A stretch of DNA of 64,000 nt, from assembly GCF_030818655.1 (NCBI RefSeq), contig NZ_JAUTAN010000001.1, positions 3,596,001-3,660,000 of the forward strand, given 5' to 3'. Source of the stretch: Nocardioides zeae. Its GTDB lineage: Bacteria > Actinomycetota > Actinomycetes > Propionibacteriales > Nocardioidaceae. A program made the translations under genes and the position numbers. Below, piece after piece: positions 48,054-56,703 of the stretch (positions within the stretch are counted from its first letter, which is position 1; each line of letters begins with the position of its first letter). A model generated the notes under the pieces. The model was not told where the DNA came from, ran no database searches, and was given only the letters and a program-made list of their open reading frames with translations.

Positions 48054-48485
48054 CTACGATCGCCCGCCGGGGGTCGCTTCTCGATTCCTGACCGGTCGGG
48101 TGACGCGGCGGGCGACGCAGGGCACGAGAGCCGCGGCCGCGTGCTCCGGCTGCGCCCGGTAGGCGCTGGGGGACATCCCGACGAGCTCGCTGAACCGCGT
48201 GCTGAAGGTGCCGAGCGACGAGCAGCCCACCGCGAAGCAGATGTCGGTGACGTTGCGGTCGGTCGTGCGCAGCAGGGTCATGGCCCGCTCGATGCGGCGG
48301 GTCATGAGGTAGGAGTACGGCGACTCCCCGTAGGCCCGCTTGAACTCGCGGCTCAGGTGGCCCGCCGACAGGTGCACGCCGGCCGCGAGCGCGGCCACGT
48401 CGAGCGGCTGCGCGTGCTCCCGGTCCATCCGGTCGCGGACCCGCCGCAGCAGCGTCAGGAGCGTGAGGTCGGCCCCGCTGGTCAC
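48054..48485 (-). CDS. AraC family transcriptional regulator (DNA-binding domain only)
   Basis: The 143-residue protein is essentially the two helix-turn-helix motifs of AraC: LDVAALAAGVHLSAGHLSREFKRAYGESPYSYLMTRRIERAM and VTDICFAVGCSSLGTFSTRFSELVGMSPSAYRA. No separate sensor domain is present. It starts with GTG 48483-48485 and precedes the VOC and UvrA-like genes on the same strand, which it may regulate. A 13-bp inverted repeat lies just upstream. Confidence 0.9.
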   Translation of the reverse strand: MTSGADLTLLTLLRRVRDRMDREHAQPLDVAALAAGVHLSAGHLSREFKRAYGESPYSYLMTRRIERAMTLLRTTDRNVTDICFAVGCSSLGTFSTRFSELVGMSPSAYRAQPEHAAAALVPCVARRVTRPVRNREATPGGRS

Positions 48486-48521
48486 GGCGCGATCGTCCCA
48501 CAGGGGGGCCGCCCGCCCGGG

Positions 48522-48591
48522 TGTAACGCGGTGTCCGGGCTACTCCACACGCGGTCGACCACCGCAGAAGTAGCAGGAACACCGCGTTACA
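48522..48591. promoter_or_regulatory. 13-bp inverted repeat upstream of the AraC-type gene
   Basis: TGTAACGCGGTGT at 48522-48534 and its exact reverse complement ACACCGCGTTACA at 48579-48591, separated by 44 bp, lie in the spacer between the regulator and the divergent membrane protein gene. The spacing suits a looped or paired regulator site. Confidence 0.6.
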
Positions 48592-48649
48592 TGAGCTGAG
48601 GGGGCGGTACGGCGGACGCGGCGCCCCCTCCTGACCGAGACTCGCTCGT

Positions 48650-49282
48650 GTGAAGCAGCGCGAGCCCTCCGGTCTGTGGGTGTACGAGATCCCGTGCCCG
48701 CCGCAGGCGCCCTCGCCGCCACCGCCGCGGGCGTCACGGGTCGTCGTGGGGACGATGGCCGTCGTCGGCGTGCTCGTCGCCGGGTGTCTCGCCTTCCTCG
48801 CCGTCGCGTTCTACGAGTACGCCGACCACGACCGCCTGGAGTTCATCGAGGACGACACCATCCTGTTCGCGATCAACCCCGTCTGCGCCGAGGTCGAGCG
48901 CCTCGGCGACCAGATCGCACGCCCGGCGGAGGACCTCGAGCGGCGGCGCGCGCAGGTCGACGCCGTCCTGGCGGCCGCGCGACCGATCCCCGCCACGGTG
49001 CTCGCCCTCGACGACGACGTGCTCGACGGCGACCAGCCGGCCCGTGCGTGGGCGGCGGACTGGGGGCGGGTCATCGACGCGCTGACCGTCTACCGGCAGT
49101 CCCTCGACGACGACCCGGAGACGGCCCTGTTCCGCATGCCGTCGACGGAGGACGGCTACACCCTCACCTTCCGGATGGACACCGCCGTCGAGGGCTGCGT
49201 GCTCCCGGCGGCGATCGAGTCGCTGGCGGAGGACCCGCCCCGCTCGGCGGCCGAGGCCGAGCACGCGAACGGGCTGGACTGA
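48650..49282 (+). CDS. Single-pass membrane protein of unknown function
   Basis: The 210-residue protein has a Pro-rich cytoplasmic N-terminus, one transmembrane helix (VVVGTMAVVGVLVAGCLAFLAVAFY, about 31-55) and an extracytoplasmic domain with two cysteines (INPVCAEV, EGCVLPAA). Start is GTG 48650. No family is recognised. Its 3' end (49251-49285) is duplicated, with three mismatches, at 52698-52732. Confidence 0.7.
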   Translation: MKQREPSGLWVYEIPCPPQAPSPPPPRASRVVVGTMAVVGVLVAGCLAFLAVAFYEYADHDRLEFIEDDTILFAINPVCAEVERLGDQIARPAEDLERRRAQVDAVLAAARPIPATVLALDDDVLDGDQPARAWAADWGRVIDALTVYRQSLDDDPETALFRMPSTEDGYTLTFRMDTAVEGCVLPAAIESLAEDPPRSAAEAEHANGLD

Positions 49283-49285
49283 CGC
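49251..49285 (+). repeat. 35-bp direct repeat, left copy
   Basis: Overlaps the 3' end of the membrane-protein gene. It matches 52698-52732 at 32 of 35 positions, including the run GCACGCGAACGGGCTGGAC. The two copies bracket the acyl-CoA dehydrogenase/Rrf2 cassette. Confidence 0.85.
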
Positions 49286-49302
49286 CTCCCGCGCCCCGCT
49301 CG

Positions 49303-50607
49303 TCAGCGCCGGTCGGTGACGATGCCGTACCCCTCCATCGACCGGTCGAAGGGCAGCGAGCTGGAGTTGGAGAAGGTGTCCGGCGAGAACGCCGGGTCGG
49401 CCATGACGCCCCACGCGCGCCGGCGCTGCATCGCGAGGTTGCCCGCGTCGTACAACGAGAACACGGACGCCTCGCGGTAGAGCTTCGCCATCGGGAACTT
49501 CCGGTCGAGGGCGTTGACCCCCACGATCCGCATGCAGTCGACCACCACGCTCTGCATGAGGTCCCCGCAGAACACCTTGTCCATCGCGCCCAGCGCGTGT
49601 CCTTCGCCGGGATGCGTGTCCTGGTAGTGCGCCGCTTTCCAGGACAGGTAGCGGCCCGCCTCGATCTTCCCTGCGACGTCGCTGAGCAGGTTGCCCACAG
49701 CCTGGTGGTGGATGATCGGCGCGGAGCCGCCCCCCGTGAAGGTGCGGGCCCACTTGAGTGCGAAGTCGTAGGCCGCTCGCGCTACCGCGACCGCCGCGAT
49801 GCTGGCGATCGGGCTCGACCAGGTGAAGTTGCGGTTGATCAGGAGGTCGCCGTCGCCGACGGCGAGCAGGTTCTCCTCCGGGACGTGCACGTCCCGGAAG
49901 GTCATCGTCACGTTCTGGCAGGTGCGGTGGGCCAGCTTGTCGATCACCTCGTACTCGACGCCCGCCGTGTCCCGCTCCACGATCACGGCACCGAGCCCGC
50001 CGCGACCTCCGACGGTCCGGTCGGTGCGGACGACGCAGACGTTCACGTCCGCACCGCGCAGGTCCCACCCGCCGGCGTTGCACGGCCAGTGCTTCTCACC
50101 GTTCAGCGTGACCCTCCCGGTCCCGGCGTCCAGGTCGGCGACGACCTGGATGCCGGCGAGGGGGCTCGGGTGGTCGAAGTTCGCGGTGCCACCGCGCTCG
50201 CTGACGACCCATCCCGCCAGGAAGTCTCCGGTGGTGTCGGCGGCAGCACGCCCGATCCACCGCTCCCTCTGCTCCTCCGTCCCGTGCCACAGGATCGGCA
50301 TCAGCGCGAGGCCGTTGACCAGGAGGATCGTCGGGAAGCCGGGGTCGACGGCGCAGAGCTCCTCGATGGCGATGAGGAAGTCGACCTGCGACGAGCCACC
50401 GCCGCCGTACTCGCGCGGCAGGAACATCGAGGTCAGCCCGGCCGCCGCCGCCTGGGCGTAGACCGGCCGCATCGCGGCGAACGCCTGCTGCGGATCGGCG
50501 ATCCTGTCCGCGTGCTCCGCCGCGGGGCGCAGGACCTCCTCGGCGAACTCCCGCGCCGTGGACTTCAGTGCTCGTTGGGCGTCGCTGAGGTCGAAGTCGA
50601 TCGACAC
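49303..50607 (-). CDS. Acyl-CoA dehydrogenase family flavoprotein (1)
   Basis: The 434-residue protein starts VSIDFDLSDAQRALKSTAREFAEEVLRPAAEHADR and has MFLPREYGGGGSSQVDFLIAIEELCAVDPGF. A flavin-site region WVVSERGGTANFDHPS, KHWPCNAGG and a C-terminal helical bundle (INRNFTWSSPIASIAAVAVARAAYDFALKWA) follow. It is clearly paralogous to the second copy at 51218-52529. Start is GTG 50605-50607. The two genes flank the Rrf2 regulator and probably form one unit. The substrate is not evident; the catalytic base has not been assigned. Confidence 0.88.
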   Translation of the reverse strand: MSIDFDLSDAQRALKSTAREFAEEVLRPAAEHADRIADPQQAFAAMRPVYAQAAAAGLTSMFLPREYGGGGSSQVDFLIAIEELCAVDPGFPTILLVNGLALMPILWHGTEEQRERWIGRAAADTTGDFLAGWVVSERGGTANFDHPSPLAGIQVVADLDAGTGRVTLNGEKHWPCNAGGWDLRGADVNVCVVRTDRTVGGRGGLGAVIVERDTAGVEYEVIDKLAHRTCQNVTMTFRDVHVPEENLLAVGDGDLLINRNFTWSSPIASIAAVAVARAAYDFALKWARTFTGGGSAPIIHHQAVGNLLSDVAGKIEAGRYLSWKAAHYQDTHPGEGHALGAMDKVFCGDLMQSVVVDCMRIVGVNALDRKFPMAKLYREASVFSLYDAGNLAMQRRRAWGVMADPAFSPDTFSNSSSLPFDRSMEGYGIVTDRR

Positions 50608-50653
50608 GGCATCCTCTCGGCGTGCGGTCGTGGGCCGGTCCGGCCCCCACGGA

Positions 50654-51103
50654 TCAGTTGCCGACCACCCCGGGGACGAGTCCCAGCGCGCCCCGCAGTC
50701 CCTGCGGGTTCGACGCGATGTCCTCCAGGGTGGAGGCGTCGAGGACCGCGAAGTAGGCGTCGAGCGCCTCGGCGAAGACGCTGCGGGCGCCGCAGACCCC
50801 CGCGACCCGGCAGAAGCGCACCGGCCCGAGGCACTCGACCACCGCGAAGTCGGACTCCATGGCCCGCATCACCTCGCCGACGCTGATCGATGCCGGATCA
50901 CGCTCCAGGTGCACGCCGCCCCCGCGGCCGCGGACGGTCGTGACGAGCCCAGCGCCGGACATCCGCTGGACGACCTTGTCCAGGTGGTGCTGCGACACCC
51001 GGTGACTGGATGCGATGTCGGCGATGGAGGCGCGGCGCTCCGGGGCGACGCGCAGGTACAGCAGTACCCGGAGCGCGAAGTCCGCGTGGGTGGTGTGCTT
51101 CAT
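50654..51103 (-). CDS. Rrf2 family regulator, NsrR-like (Fe-S cluster)
   Basis: The 149-residue protein has the Rrf2 winged helix (DFALRVLLYLRVAPERRASIADIASSHRVSQHHLDKVVQRMSGAGLVTTVRGRGGGVHLERDPASISVGEVMRAME). Three cysteines follow in ECLGPVRFCRVAGVCGA (CX6CX5C), the cluster-binding pattern of NsrR-type regulators. NsrR senses nitric oxide through its Fe-S cluster. Start is ATG 51101-51103. An operator-like 11-1-11 dyad lies upstream of the cassette at 52600-52622, which supports the assignment. Confidence 0.85.
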   Translation of the reverse strand: MKHTTHADFALRVLLYLRVAPERRASIADIASSHRVSQHHLDKVVQRMSGAGLVTTVRGRGGGVHLERDPASISVGEVMRAMESDFAVVECLGPVRFCRVAGVCGARSVFAEALDAYFAVLDASTLEDIASNPQGLRGALGLVPGVVGN

Positions 51104-51217
51104 GGCCGGCTCGTCTCGATCAGCATCGACCACACGGTACTCCCGCGCGCTGCTCCGGACCGTCGCGATCCGCGGCACGAGCTGCGCCACGGACCGCGAC
51201 GGCGACGTTCCTGCGGT

Positions 51218-52529
51218 TCAGCCGACGAGCGTGCCGATGCTCTCGTGCTGCTTGCCGAACTCGACGTACTCGTCCTCCAGGATCGCGCGCGGGTTGAACG
51301 CGGGGTCGGCGATGATGCCGTGCACCCGGCGGCGCTGCATGCCCATGTTGCCGCCGTCGTAGATGGGCAGGACGGCGGCCTCCCGGAGCAGCTTGCCGAA
51401 GCCGTACTTCGTCTCGAGGCTGTTCACGCCCACGATCTGCATGCACTTGTAGACGCAGTCGAACATCAGCTCCGTGACCTGGATCTTGTTCATCGCGCCG
51501 ACGAGCTCGGCGTGCTGGTCGTGCTTGTCGAGGTAGTCGGCGGCACGCCAGCAGAACGCGCGCGCCATCTCGATCTTCGACGCGACGTCGCCCAGGACGT
51601 AGCCCACGTTCTGGAACCCGATGATCGGGCGGAGAGCGCCGGCCGTGTTGCCCTTGGCGAACTCGAGCGCGGTCTCGTACGCCGCACGGGCCATGCCGAC
51701 GGCGGCGATTGCAGCCACCGGCCCCGACCACGCGAAGTTCCGGTTGATCACCAGGTCGCCGTTTCCGGCCGCACCGGGGAGGAGGTTGGCGACCGGGATG
51801 CGCGCGTTGTCGAAGACGATCTCGGCGTTCGAGGCCAGCCGGTGACCGATCTTGTCGAGGTGGCGGTAGGTGACCCCAGGGGTGTCGCGCTCGAGCACCA
51901 GCGCGGAGAGCCCCTCCGTGCCGCCCTTCTCGGAGTCGGTGCGCACGATCAGCGTGCCCGCGTTGACCCCTCGCTCGTCCCACCCGGCCGAGGACGGCCA
52001 GTACTTGCGGCCGTTGACGACGAAGTCGTCCCCGTCCCCGCACGGCGGTGAGACCGACGCCCGCGGGACGCGGCAGCGGGATGTCGAAGTTGGCGGTGCC
52101 GGAGGGGCTGCCCGGCGGCTCGCTCGCCGTCCAACCCCCGAGGTACTCACCCGTCGGGTCGGAGGTGGCCGCCGTCAGGAACCTCTGCTTCTGCTCCTCG
52201 TTCCCGTACCAGGCGATGGGCATCAACCCGAGCCCGTTGCACAGCACGGTGCAGGCGAAGCCGGGGTCGACCGCGCAGATCTCCTCCGCGGCGATCACGA
52301 GGTCGACGCAGGAGATGCCACCTCCGCCGTACTCCGCGGGCAGCATGCTCATCGCGATGCCCGCGCGGTAGGCCTCGACGTAGGCCGGCTTGGTCATCTG
52401 GAACCCGACGAGGGGGTCGGGCTCGGCGTCCGCCGCTGCGACGACCGGGCGCAGGACGTTCTCGGAGAAGTCGCGGACCTCGTACTGCAGCTTCTTCTGC
52501 TGGTCGGACATCGTGAAGTTGATGGTCAT
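51218..52529 (-). pseudogene. Acyl-CoA dehydrogenase family flavoprotein (2), frameshifted
   Basis: Paralogue of the gene at 49303-50607. The upstream part begins MTINFTMSDQQKKLQYEVRDF and runs through MLPAEYGGGGISCVDLVIAAEEICAVDPGF to GTANFDIPLPRPAGVGLTAVR. The rest, from GDGDDFVVNGRKYWPSSAGW to the C-terminal MQRRRVHGIIADPAF and IGTLVG, is in another frame. The two meet near 52030-52039, where the minus strand has two GGGG runs. Removing one G restores a 436-residue protein, and the total span is 3n+1. Start ATG 52527-52529 follows GGGAG. It may be a true pseudogene or an insertion error in the assembly. Confidence 0.85.
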
Positions 52530-52599
52530 CTGACGCTCCCGTTGCTCGAAGGGTGGTGGCGACGCGGCCGCTCGATCGGCCGCTGCCAGGAGCGTGGAT

Positions 52600-52622
52600 A
52601 AGAAGTATTTCAAATGCTTCTT
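52600..52622. promoter_or_regulatory. NsrR-type operator upstream of the acyl-CoA dehydrogenase cassette
   Basis: Left arm AAGAAGTATTT at 52600-52610, one central base, right arm AAATGCTTCTT at 52612-52622. The 11-1-11 layout and the ATTT-N-AAAT centre match the NsrR consensus arms. Only one base pair of the dyad (T against G) is unpaired. It is AT-rich in a very GC-rich context and about 70 bp before the gene start, a promoter position. Confidence 0.7.
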
Positions 52623-52671
52623 TGAACGGTGTCACCTGGGTTTCCAGGTTCTCTCGCGGCCCTGCGCCCGG

Positions 52672-52968
52672 CTACAGGCTCAGCCCGAGGGCGGACACCG
52701 GGGCCGGGCACGCGAACGGGCTGGACCGACGCGCGGGCGGCGTGATCTCGTCCACCGTCACGTCGACGGCCCCACCCACGAGCGGGGCGACGGCGCGCCG
52801 TACGGCCTTCGTCGTCGTGCCGACCGACGCCTCCCACGCCATCGCGACGTGCACCTCGCAGCCGCTCAGGTGCAGCCGCACCCCGGTCACCAGGCGGTCG
52901 GGCAGGTAGGTGACGGCGAGGCCGTCACGACCGGCCCGCAGCCCGACGACGCCGGGCACACCGAGCAC
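52672..52968 (-). CDS. Asp23/Gls24-like small protein, possibly N-terminally broken
   Basis: The frame encodes LGVPGVVGLRAGRDGLAVTYLPDRLVTGVRLHLSGCEVHVAMAWEASVGTTTKAVRRAVAPLVGGAVDVTVDEI, resembling small Asp23-type actinobacterial proteins of about 100 residues. In-frame sequence upstream (RPVALAEQVAAAV) continues the fold, but the only start is the internal GTG at 52966-52968. An ATG-started frame (MTTTSEQCC, from about 53101) runs into this region in another phase, so a further frameshift is possible. The C-terminus overlaps the right direct-repeat copy. It occupies the place after jetC where jetD would be expected. The rest of 52530-53178 has no other gene. Confidence 0.45.
   Translation of the reverse strand: MLGVPGVVGLRAGRDGLAVTYLPDRLVTGVRLHLSGCEVHVAMAWEASVGTTTKAVRRAVAPLVGGAVDVTVDEITPPARRSSPFACPAPVSALGLSL
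52698..52732 (+). repeat. 35-bp direct repeat, right copy
   Basis: Matches 49251-49285 at 32 of 35 positions. It lies just beyond the NsrR-type operator, so the 3.4-kb segment with both dehydrogenases and the regulator is exactly bracketed. Confidence 0.85.
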
Positions 52969-53178
52969 CGCCGCGGCGACCTGCTCCGCCAGTGCGACGG
53001 GTCTGAGGGCGGGACCGGCCCGACGACGCCGACACCCGGGGGTCGTGGTTCATCGTGCCGCGCGCTCCGCGGTCCGCAGCACTGTTCCGACGTCGTCGTC
53101 ATGGGACCCCGATCTCTCCGACGTGTGGTGGTCGTCGGAAGACGCACGACCGTCACGCGGATGACGCGAGGAGACCGC

Positions 53179-56100
53179 TCAGGAGGGAGTGGCGTCCACC
53201 ACACGTCGCACGCGGGCGGCGTTGGTCACGGGGTTCTTCACGACCTCGAGGAACTCGTCCATGTGCCGCTCGAGCCCCGTGAACTTGTCGAACGGCGCGC
53301 CCACGACGAGCTGGAACCCGAGGCCGCGCCAGGCCGCGACGGCACGACCGGCGAACTCGGCGTCCGCCTTCACGAACCCCTCGTCGAGGAACACCGGCGC
53401 GAACCGGGGCCGCGAGCGGAGCTCGTCGCCCAGCCGGAAGCGCAGCGCAGCGCCGATGACGAACGCGATGAGCTCCTGCGACTCGCCACCCGACTTCTCG
53501 CCGAGGGTCCGGTACCAGGCCTGGTGCGCCCCCGTCCGCGGGTCGTAGCGCTCCGCGGAGACCTCGACGTGCCGTCGTACGTCGAGGAGCGCGTCCCGCA
53601 GGCGCGCCTCGGCCGCGCCGGCGCGCGGGTCGTCAGCGGTGCGCAGCTGCGCCATGAACCTCTGGAGGCGCACGAACCGGGCCTCCAGCTGCTCGCCGGC
53701 GAGCCGCTCGCCCGTGCCCTGCGAGAGCTCCCGCAGGTCACCGAGGAAGAGGGTGACCGCGGTCGGGGTCAGTCGACGGATCCGGATGCGCAGCCGGTCG
53801 GAACCGGCACCGAACGGCAGGCGCCGCAGGATGTCGTTGATCGGTGCGAGCCGGTCCTCGATGTCCTCGATGGCGGCGGCCATGGCGCCGGCGAGCGGCA
53901 CGAGATCCTGCCCGGACCAGTCGGCCAGCCGCCGGCGCCACTCCTCGCGACGGTCGGCGAGCCCCGTGCGGCGGATCTCCGCGAGGATGTCGGCGTAGTC
54001 GCGGTAGCTCGTCAGCGCGGTGCCGCGGTTCGGGTCAGGCCAGCGCTCGGCGTAGAGCGTGAAGATCCGCACCAGCTCGCGCGACGCGGCCGCGATCTGC
54101 TCCGACGCCGTGCGCGCCGCCTCGCCGAGGCGGTCACGGAGCCGCGAGCAGTTCTCGGCGAAGCGCTCCAGCGAGCCTTCCACGCCCGGCCCGACAGCGG
54201 CGGCGAACTCGGCGTCGAGGCGGGCGGCCTGGTCGTCGGTGAGGTCCGCCGCCTGCTCGACGCGGTCGAGCTCGTCGTGGCAGGCGTCCTCCGCGTCGAC
54301 GAGGCGGGCGTGCTCCTGCTCGAGCTCGGCGCGCTCGTCGGCCGCGAGCGTGCGCTCGACCTCGGCGGCGCGCATCGCCGCCTCGATCTCGTCGACCTGG
54401 CCGGCCAGGGTGCGCAGGTGGGCGTCGGAGCCCAGCACGCGCTCCCGCTGGGCGCTCAGCTCGTCGCAGCGCTCCTGGCTGCTCGCCACGTCGAGGTCGG
54501 CGAAGGGGACGTCGGCGATGGTCTGGTACGCCGCGAGCCGCGCCTCGGCGGCCCGCTTGCGGCCCGCGACCTCGGTGCGCTCGCGGTCGAGGCCGTCGAG
54601 CTGGTCCTCGATCCGGCCCAGGGCGGCGTCGACGGCCGCGAGGGCCTCGCTGTTGGAGAAGCCGATGATGTCGGCGCCGCCGCTGCGGCCGTGGGAGCCG
54701 CGACGGCCCGACCGGGTCTGGCCCGCGAGGGTGACGCGGAAGCCCCCGCCGTCGAGGTCGGCGGCGGACTCGACGCAGAGCGCGTCGCGGGAGGGGTCGG
54801 CGAGGTACCAGCGCACCCAGCCCGCGAAGGGCCCGTCCTGGTGGTCGAGCTTGCCGGAGATCCGGTCGGACGACCCCGGCGTCGGCGGGTCCACGTCGAG
54901 GTCGGCGCCGACGAACGTGATCCGGCGCGGCAGGTCGAGGTGGTCGATCGCGGCGGAGAAGTCACGCAGCTTCTCGGCCGGCACGAGCAGCTGCCGGGCC
55001 GCGCCGCCCAGCACGGTCTCGACGGCGGTGCGCCAGCGCTCCTCGTCGGGCCGCACCTCGACGAGCTCGGCGAGGAACGGCAGCTCGGCGGTCGTCAGGC
55101 CCGCGGTCTCGGCGAGCAGGCGGCGGATCTCGTCGAGCTCGCGGGGCACCCGGCCCCGCCGCCCGGCCAGCGAGGCCCGGTCCTTGCGCAGCTCCGCGCG
55201 GCGCTCGAGCAGCGGGCCCTGGCGCCGGGCCACGTCGACGACGCCGTCCTCGAGGCGGGCGAGCTCCGCGTCGTACCCCGCCAGGAAGACCCGGCCCTCC
55301 GCCTGGGCCGCGGCGTAGGACTCCGCCGAGGTGAGGTCGACGCCGAGCACGGCGGCGCGGGGAGCGAGCCGGTCGCGGCGCTCGGCGAGCTCCTCGGCGC
55401 GGGCCTGCTCCTTCTTCAGCTCCGCGCCCAGCAGCTCGAGCGTCTCGCCGCCCGCGCCGCGGTGGGCCTCGCGCGCGGTCGACAGCTCGACCTGGAGGTC
55501 GGCGACCTTCCGCGCGATGCTCGCGCGACGTTCGCGGTTGGTCTCGCGGGCCGCCTGGTTGGCGCGCACCGCCTCGGCCAGCAGGCCGGCGTGGCGTCGC
55601 AGCTCCCACAGCCGCAGGGGCGAGGGGCCGGGCGACGTGGCGCCGTAGGCGTCGAGCTCGCCGATCCGGTCCTGCGCCGCGACGAGCACGCGGTGGTGGT
55701 CCTCGATCGGGGCCAGCAGGTCGGACTTCTGCTGCTCCGTCACCATCGTCTCGTAGGACGCCTCGAGGTCGTCGAAGTGCTCGACAGCGCGGTCGGCCGC
55801 GGCGTACGTCGCGGGACGCTCGAGCACCATCTCCTTGTAGAGCTCGTCCACCGAGCGCACCGGCTGCGAGGCCTGGATCCGCGCGAGGAGCCGCAGCGCC
55901 TTGTCGCCGTCGCCGTTCGCGCCGATGCCGAGGCGGGCGTGGAGACGGGCGGCGAAGACGGCGTAGGTCTCGTGGCACTGCAGCCGCGGGAACAGCGCCC
56001 GCAGCTCGCGCGGCGCGAAGCGGGAGCCGACGGCCTGCTGCAGCTCGGAGAGGTCGAGCTCGCCCTCCACCGTCGCGAGGCGGGTGAGCACGTCGCTCGT

Positions 56101-56703
56101 GCGGGTGGCGCGACGCGGGACGTAGAAGATGCGGAGCACCGTGAACCGCCGCTGGCGGTCGTCGACGAAGGTCGCGGCGACGGCGCCCCAGGTGTCCTCG
56201 TCGGAGCCGCGGAGCGTGACCTGCCGCGACCCGCCGCCGGCGCGGTCCTCGGCCTGGTCGACGACACCGCGGAGGTAGGACAGCGGGCTGCGCTGGCCCG
56301 CCGAGCGGGCCCGCCCGGGCGCGACGTCGTTGGAGGCGCCGTTGAGGCGGGTGTCCGACGGCATCATCAGCGTCGTCCACGCGTCGAGCAGCGAGGACTT
56401 GCCGACGCCCGAGGCACCGGTGAGCAGCGTGGTCTCGCTGTGCAGCGGCACCACGTGGTGGCCGTTGAAGCCACCCCAGTTGACGAGCTGGAGCGACGTG
56501 ATCCGCCACTGGGTGCTGCCCTCGGTGGCGCCGTGCATGCCGAACAGGGCCTCGTCGGCGGCCTCCAGGAGGCCCTCGTCGGGCACCTCGGGGGCCGTGT
56601 ACGCCGCGAGATCGGCCGCGTCGAGCGTGGGGTCCACCTCGAGGGTGGGCTCGAGGGTCGGCTCGAGGGGAGCCTCGGTGGTCTCCGTCGTCTCCTCGGT
56701 CAC
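53179..56703 (-). CDS. jetC: JetC/MksB-like SMC ATPase (Wadjet-type)
   Basis: Large SMC-like motor of 1174 residues. The N-terminal part has the QLVNWGGFNGHHVVPL strand and Walker A GASGVGKS (96-103). Long coiled-coil stretches follow, with an RRGSHGRSG/ADIIGFSN-type hinge region near 660-680. The C-terminal signature GEKSGGESQELIAFVIGAALRF (about 1066-1087) and Walker B FAPVFLDEGFVKAD are present. GTG at 56701-56703 overlaps the jetB stop by four bases. MksBEF/JetABC complexes load on DNA and, with JetD, cleave circular plasmids. JetD is not found nearby. Confidence 0.9.
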   Translation of the reverse strand: MTEETTETTEAPLEPTLEPTLEVDPTLDAADLAAYTAPEVPDEGLLEAADEALFGMHGATEGSTQWRITSLQLVNWGGFNGHHVVPLHSETTLLTGASGVGKSSLLDAWTTLMMPSDTRLNGASNDVAPGRARSAGQRSPLSYLRGVVDQAEDRAGGGSRQVTLRGSDEDTWGAVAATFVDDRQRRFTVLRIFYVPRRATRTSDVLTRLATVEGELDLSELQQAVGSRFAPRELRALFPRLQCHETYAVFAARLHARLGIGANGDGDKALRLLARIQASQPVRSVDELYKEMVLERPATYAAADRAVEHFDDLEASYETMVTEQQKSDLLAPIEDHHRVLVAAQDRIGELDAYGATSPGPSPLRLWELRRHAGLLAEAVRANQAARETNRERRASIARKVADLQVELSTAREAHRGAGGETLELLGAELKKEQARAEELAERRDRLAPRAAVLGVDLTSAESYAAAQAEGRVFLAGYDAELARLEDGVVDVARRQGPLLERRAELRKDRASLAGRRGRVPRELDEIRRLLAETAGLTTAELPFLAELVEVRPDEERWRTAVETVLGGAARQLLVPAEKLRDFSAAIDHLDLPRRITFVGADLDVDPPTPGSSDRISGKLDHQDGPFAGWVRWYLADPSRDALCVESAADLDGGGFRVTLAGQTRSGRRGSHGRSGGADIIGFSNSEALAAVDAALGRIEDQLDGLDRERTEVAGRKRAAEARLAAYQTIADVPFADLDVASSQERCDELSAQRERVLGSDAHLRTLAGQVDEIEAAMRAAEVERTLAADERAELEQEHARLVDAEDACHDELDRVEQAADLTDDQAARLDAEFAAAVGPGVEGSLERFAENCSRLRDRLGEAARTASEQIAAASRELVRIFTLYAERWPDPNRGTALTSYRDYADILAEIRRTGLADRREEWRRRLADWSGQDLVPLAGAMAAAIEDIEDRLAPINDILRRLPFGAGSDRLRIRIRRLTPTAVTLFLGDLRELSQGTGERLAGEQLEARFVRLQRFMAQLRTADDPRAGAAEARLRDALLDVRRHVEVSAERYDPRTGAHQAWYRTLGEKSGGESQELIAFVIGAALRFRLGDELRSRPRFAPVFLDEGFVKADAEFAGRAVAAWRGLGFQLVVGAPFDKFTGLERHMDEFLEVVKNPVTNAARVRRVVDATPS

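Noticed and set aside
49286..52697. Insertion sequence or composite transposon for the dehydrogenase cassette
   Set aside because: No transposase, terminal inverted repeat or integrase was seen; only the direct repeats support mobility.
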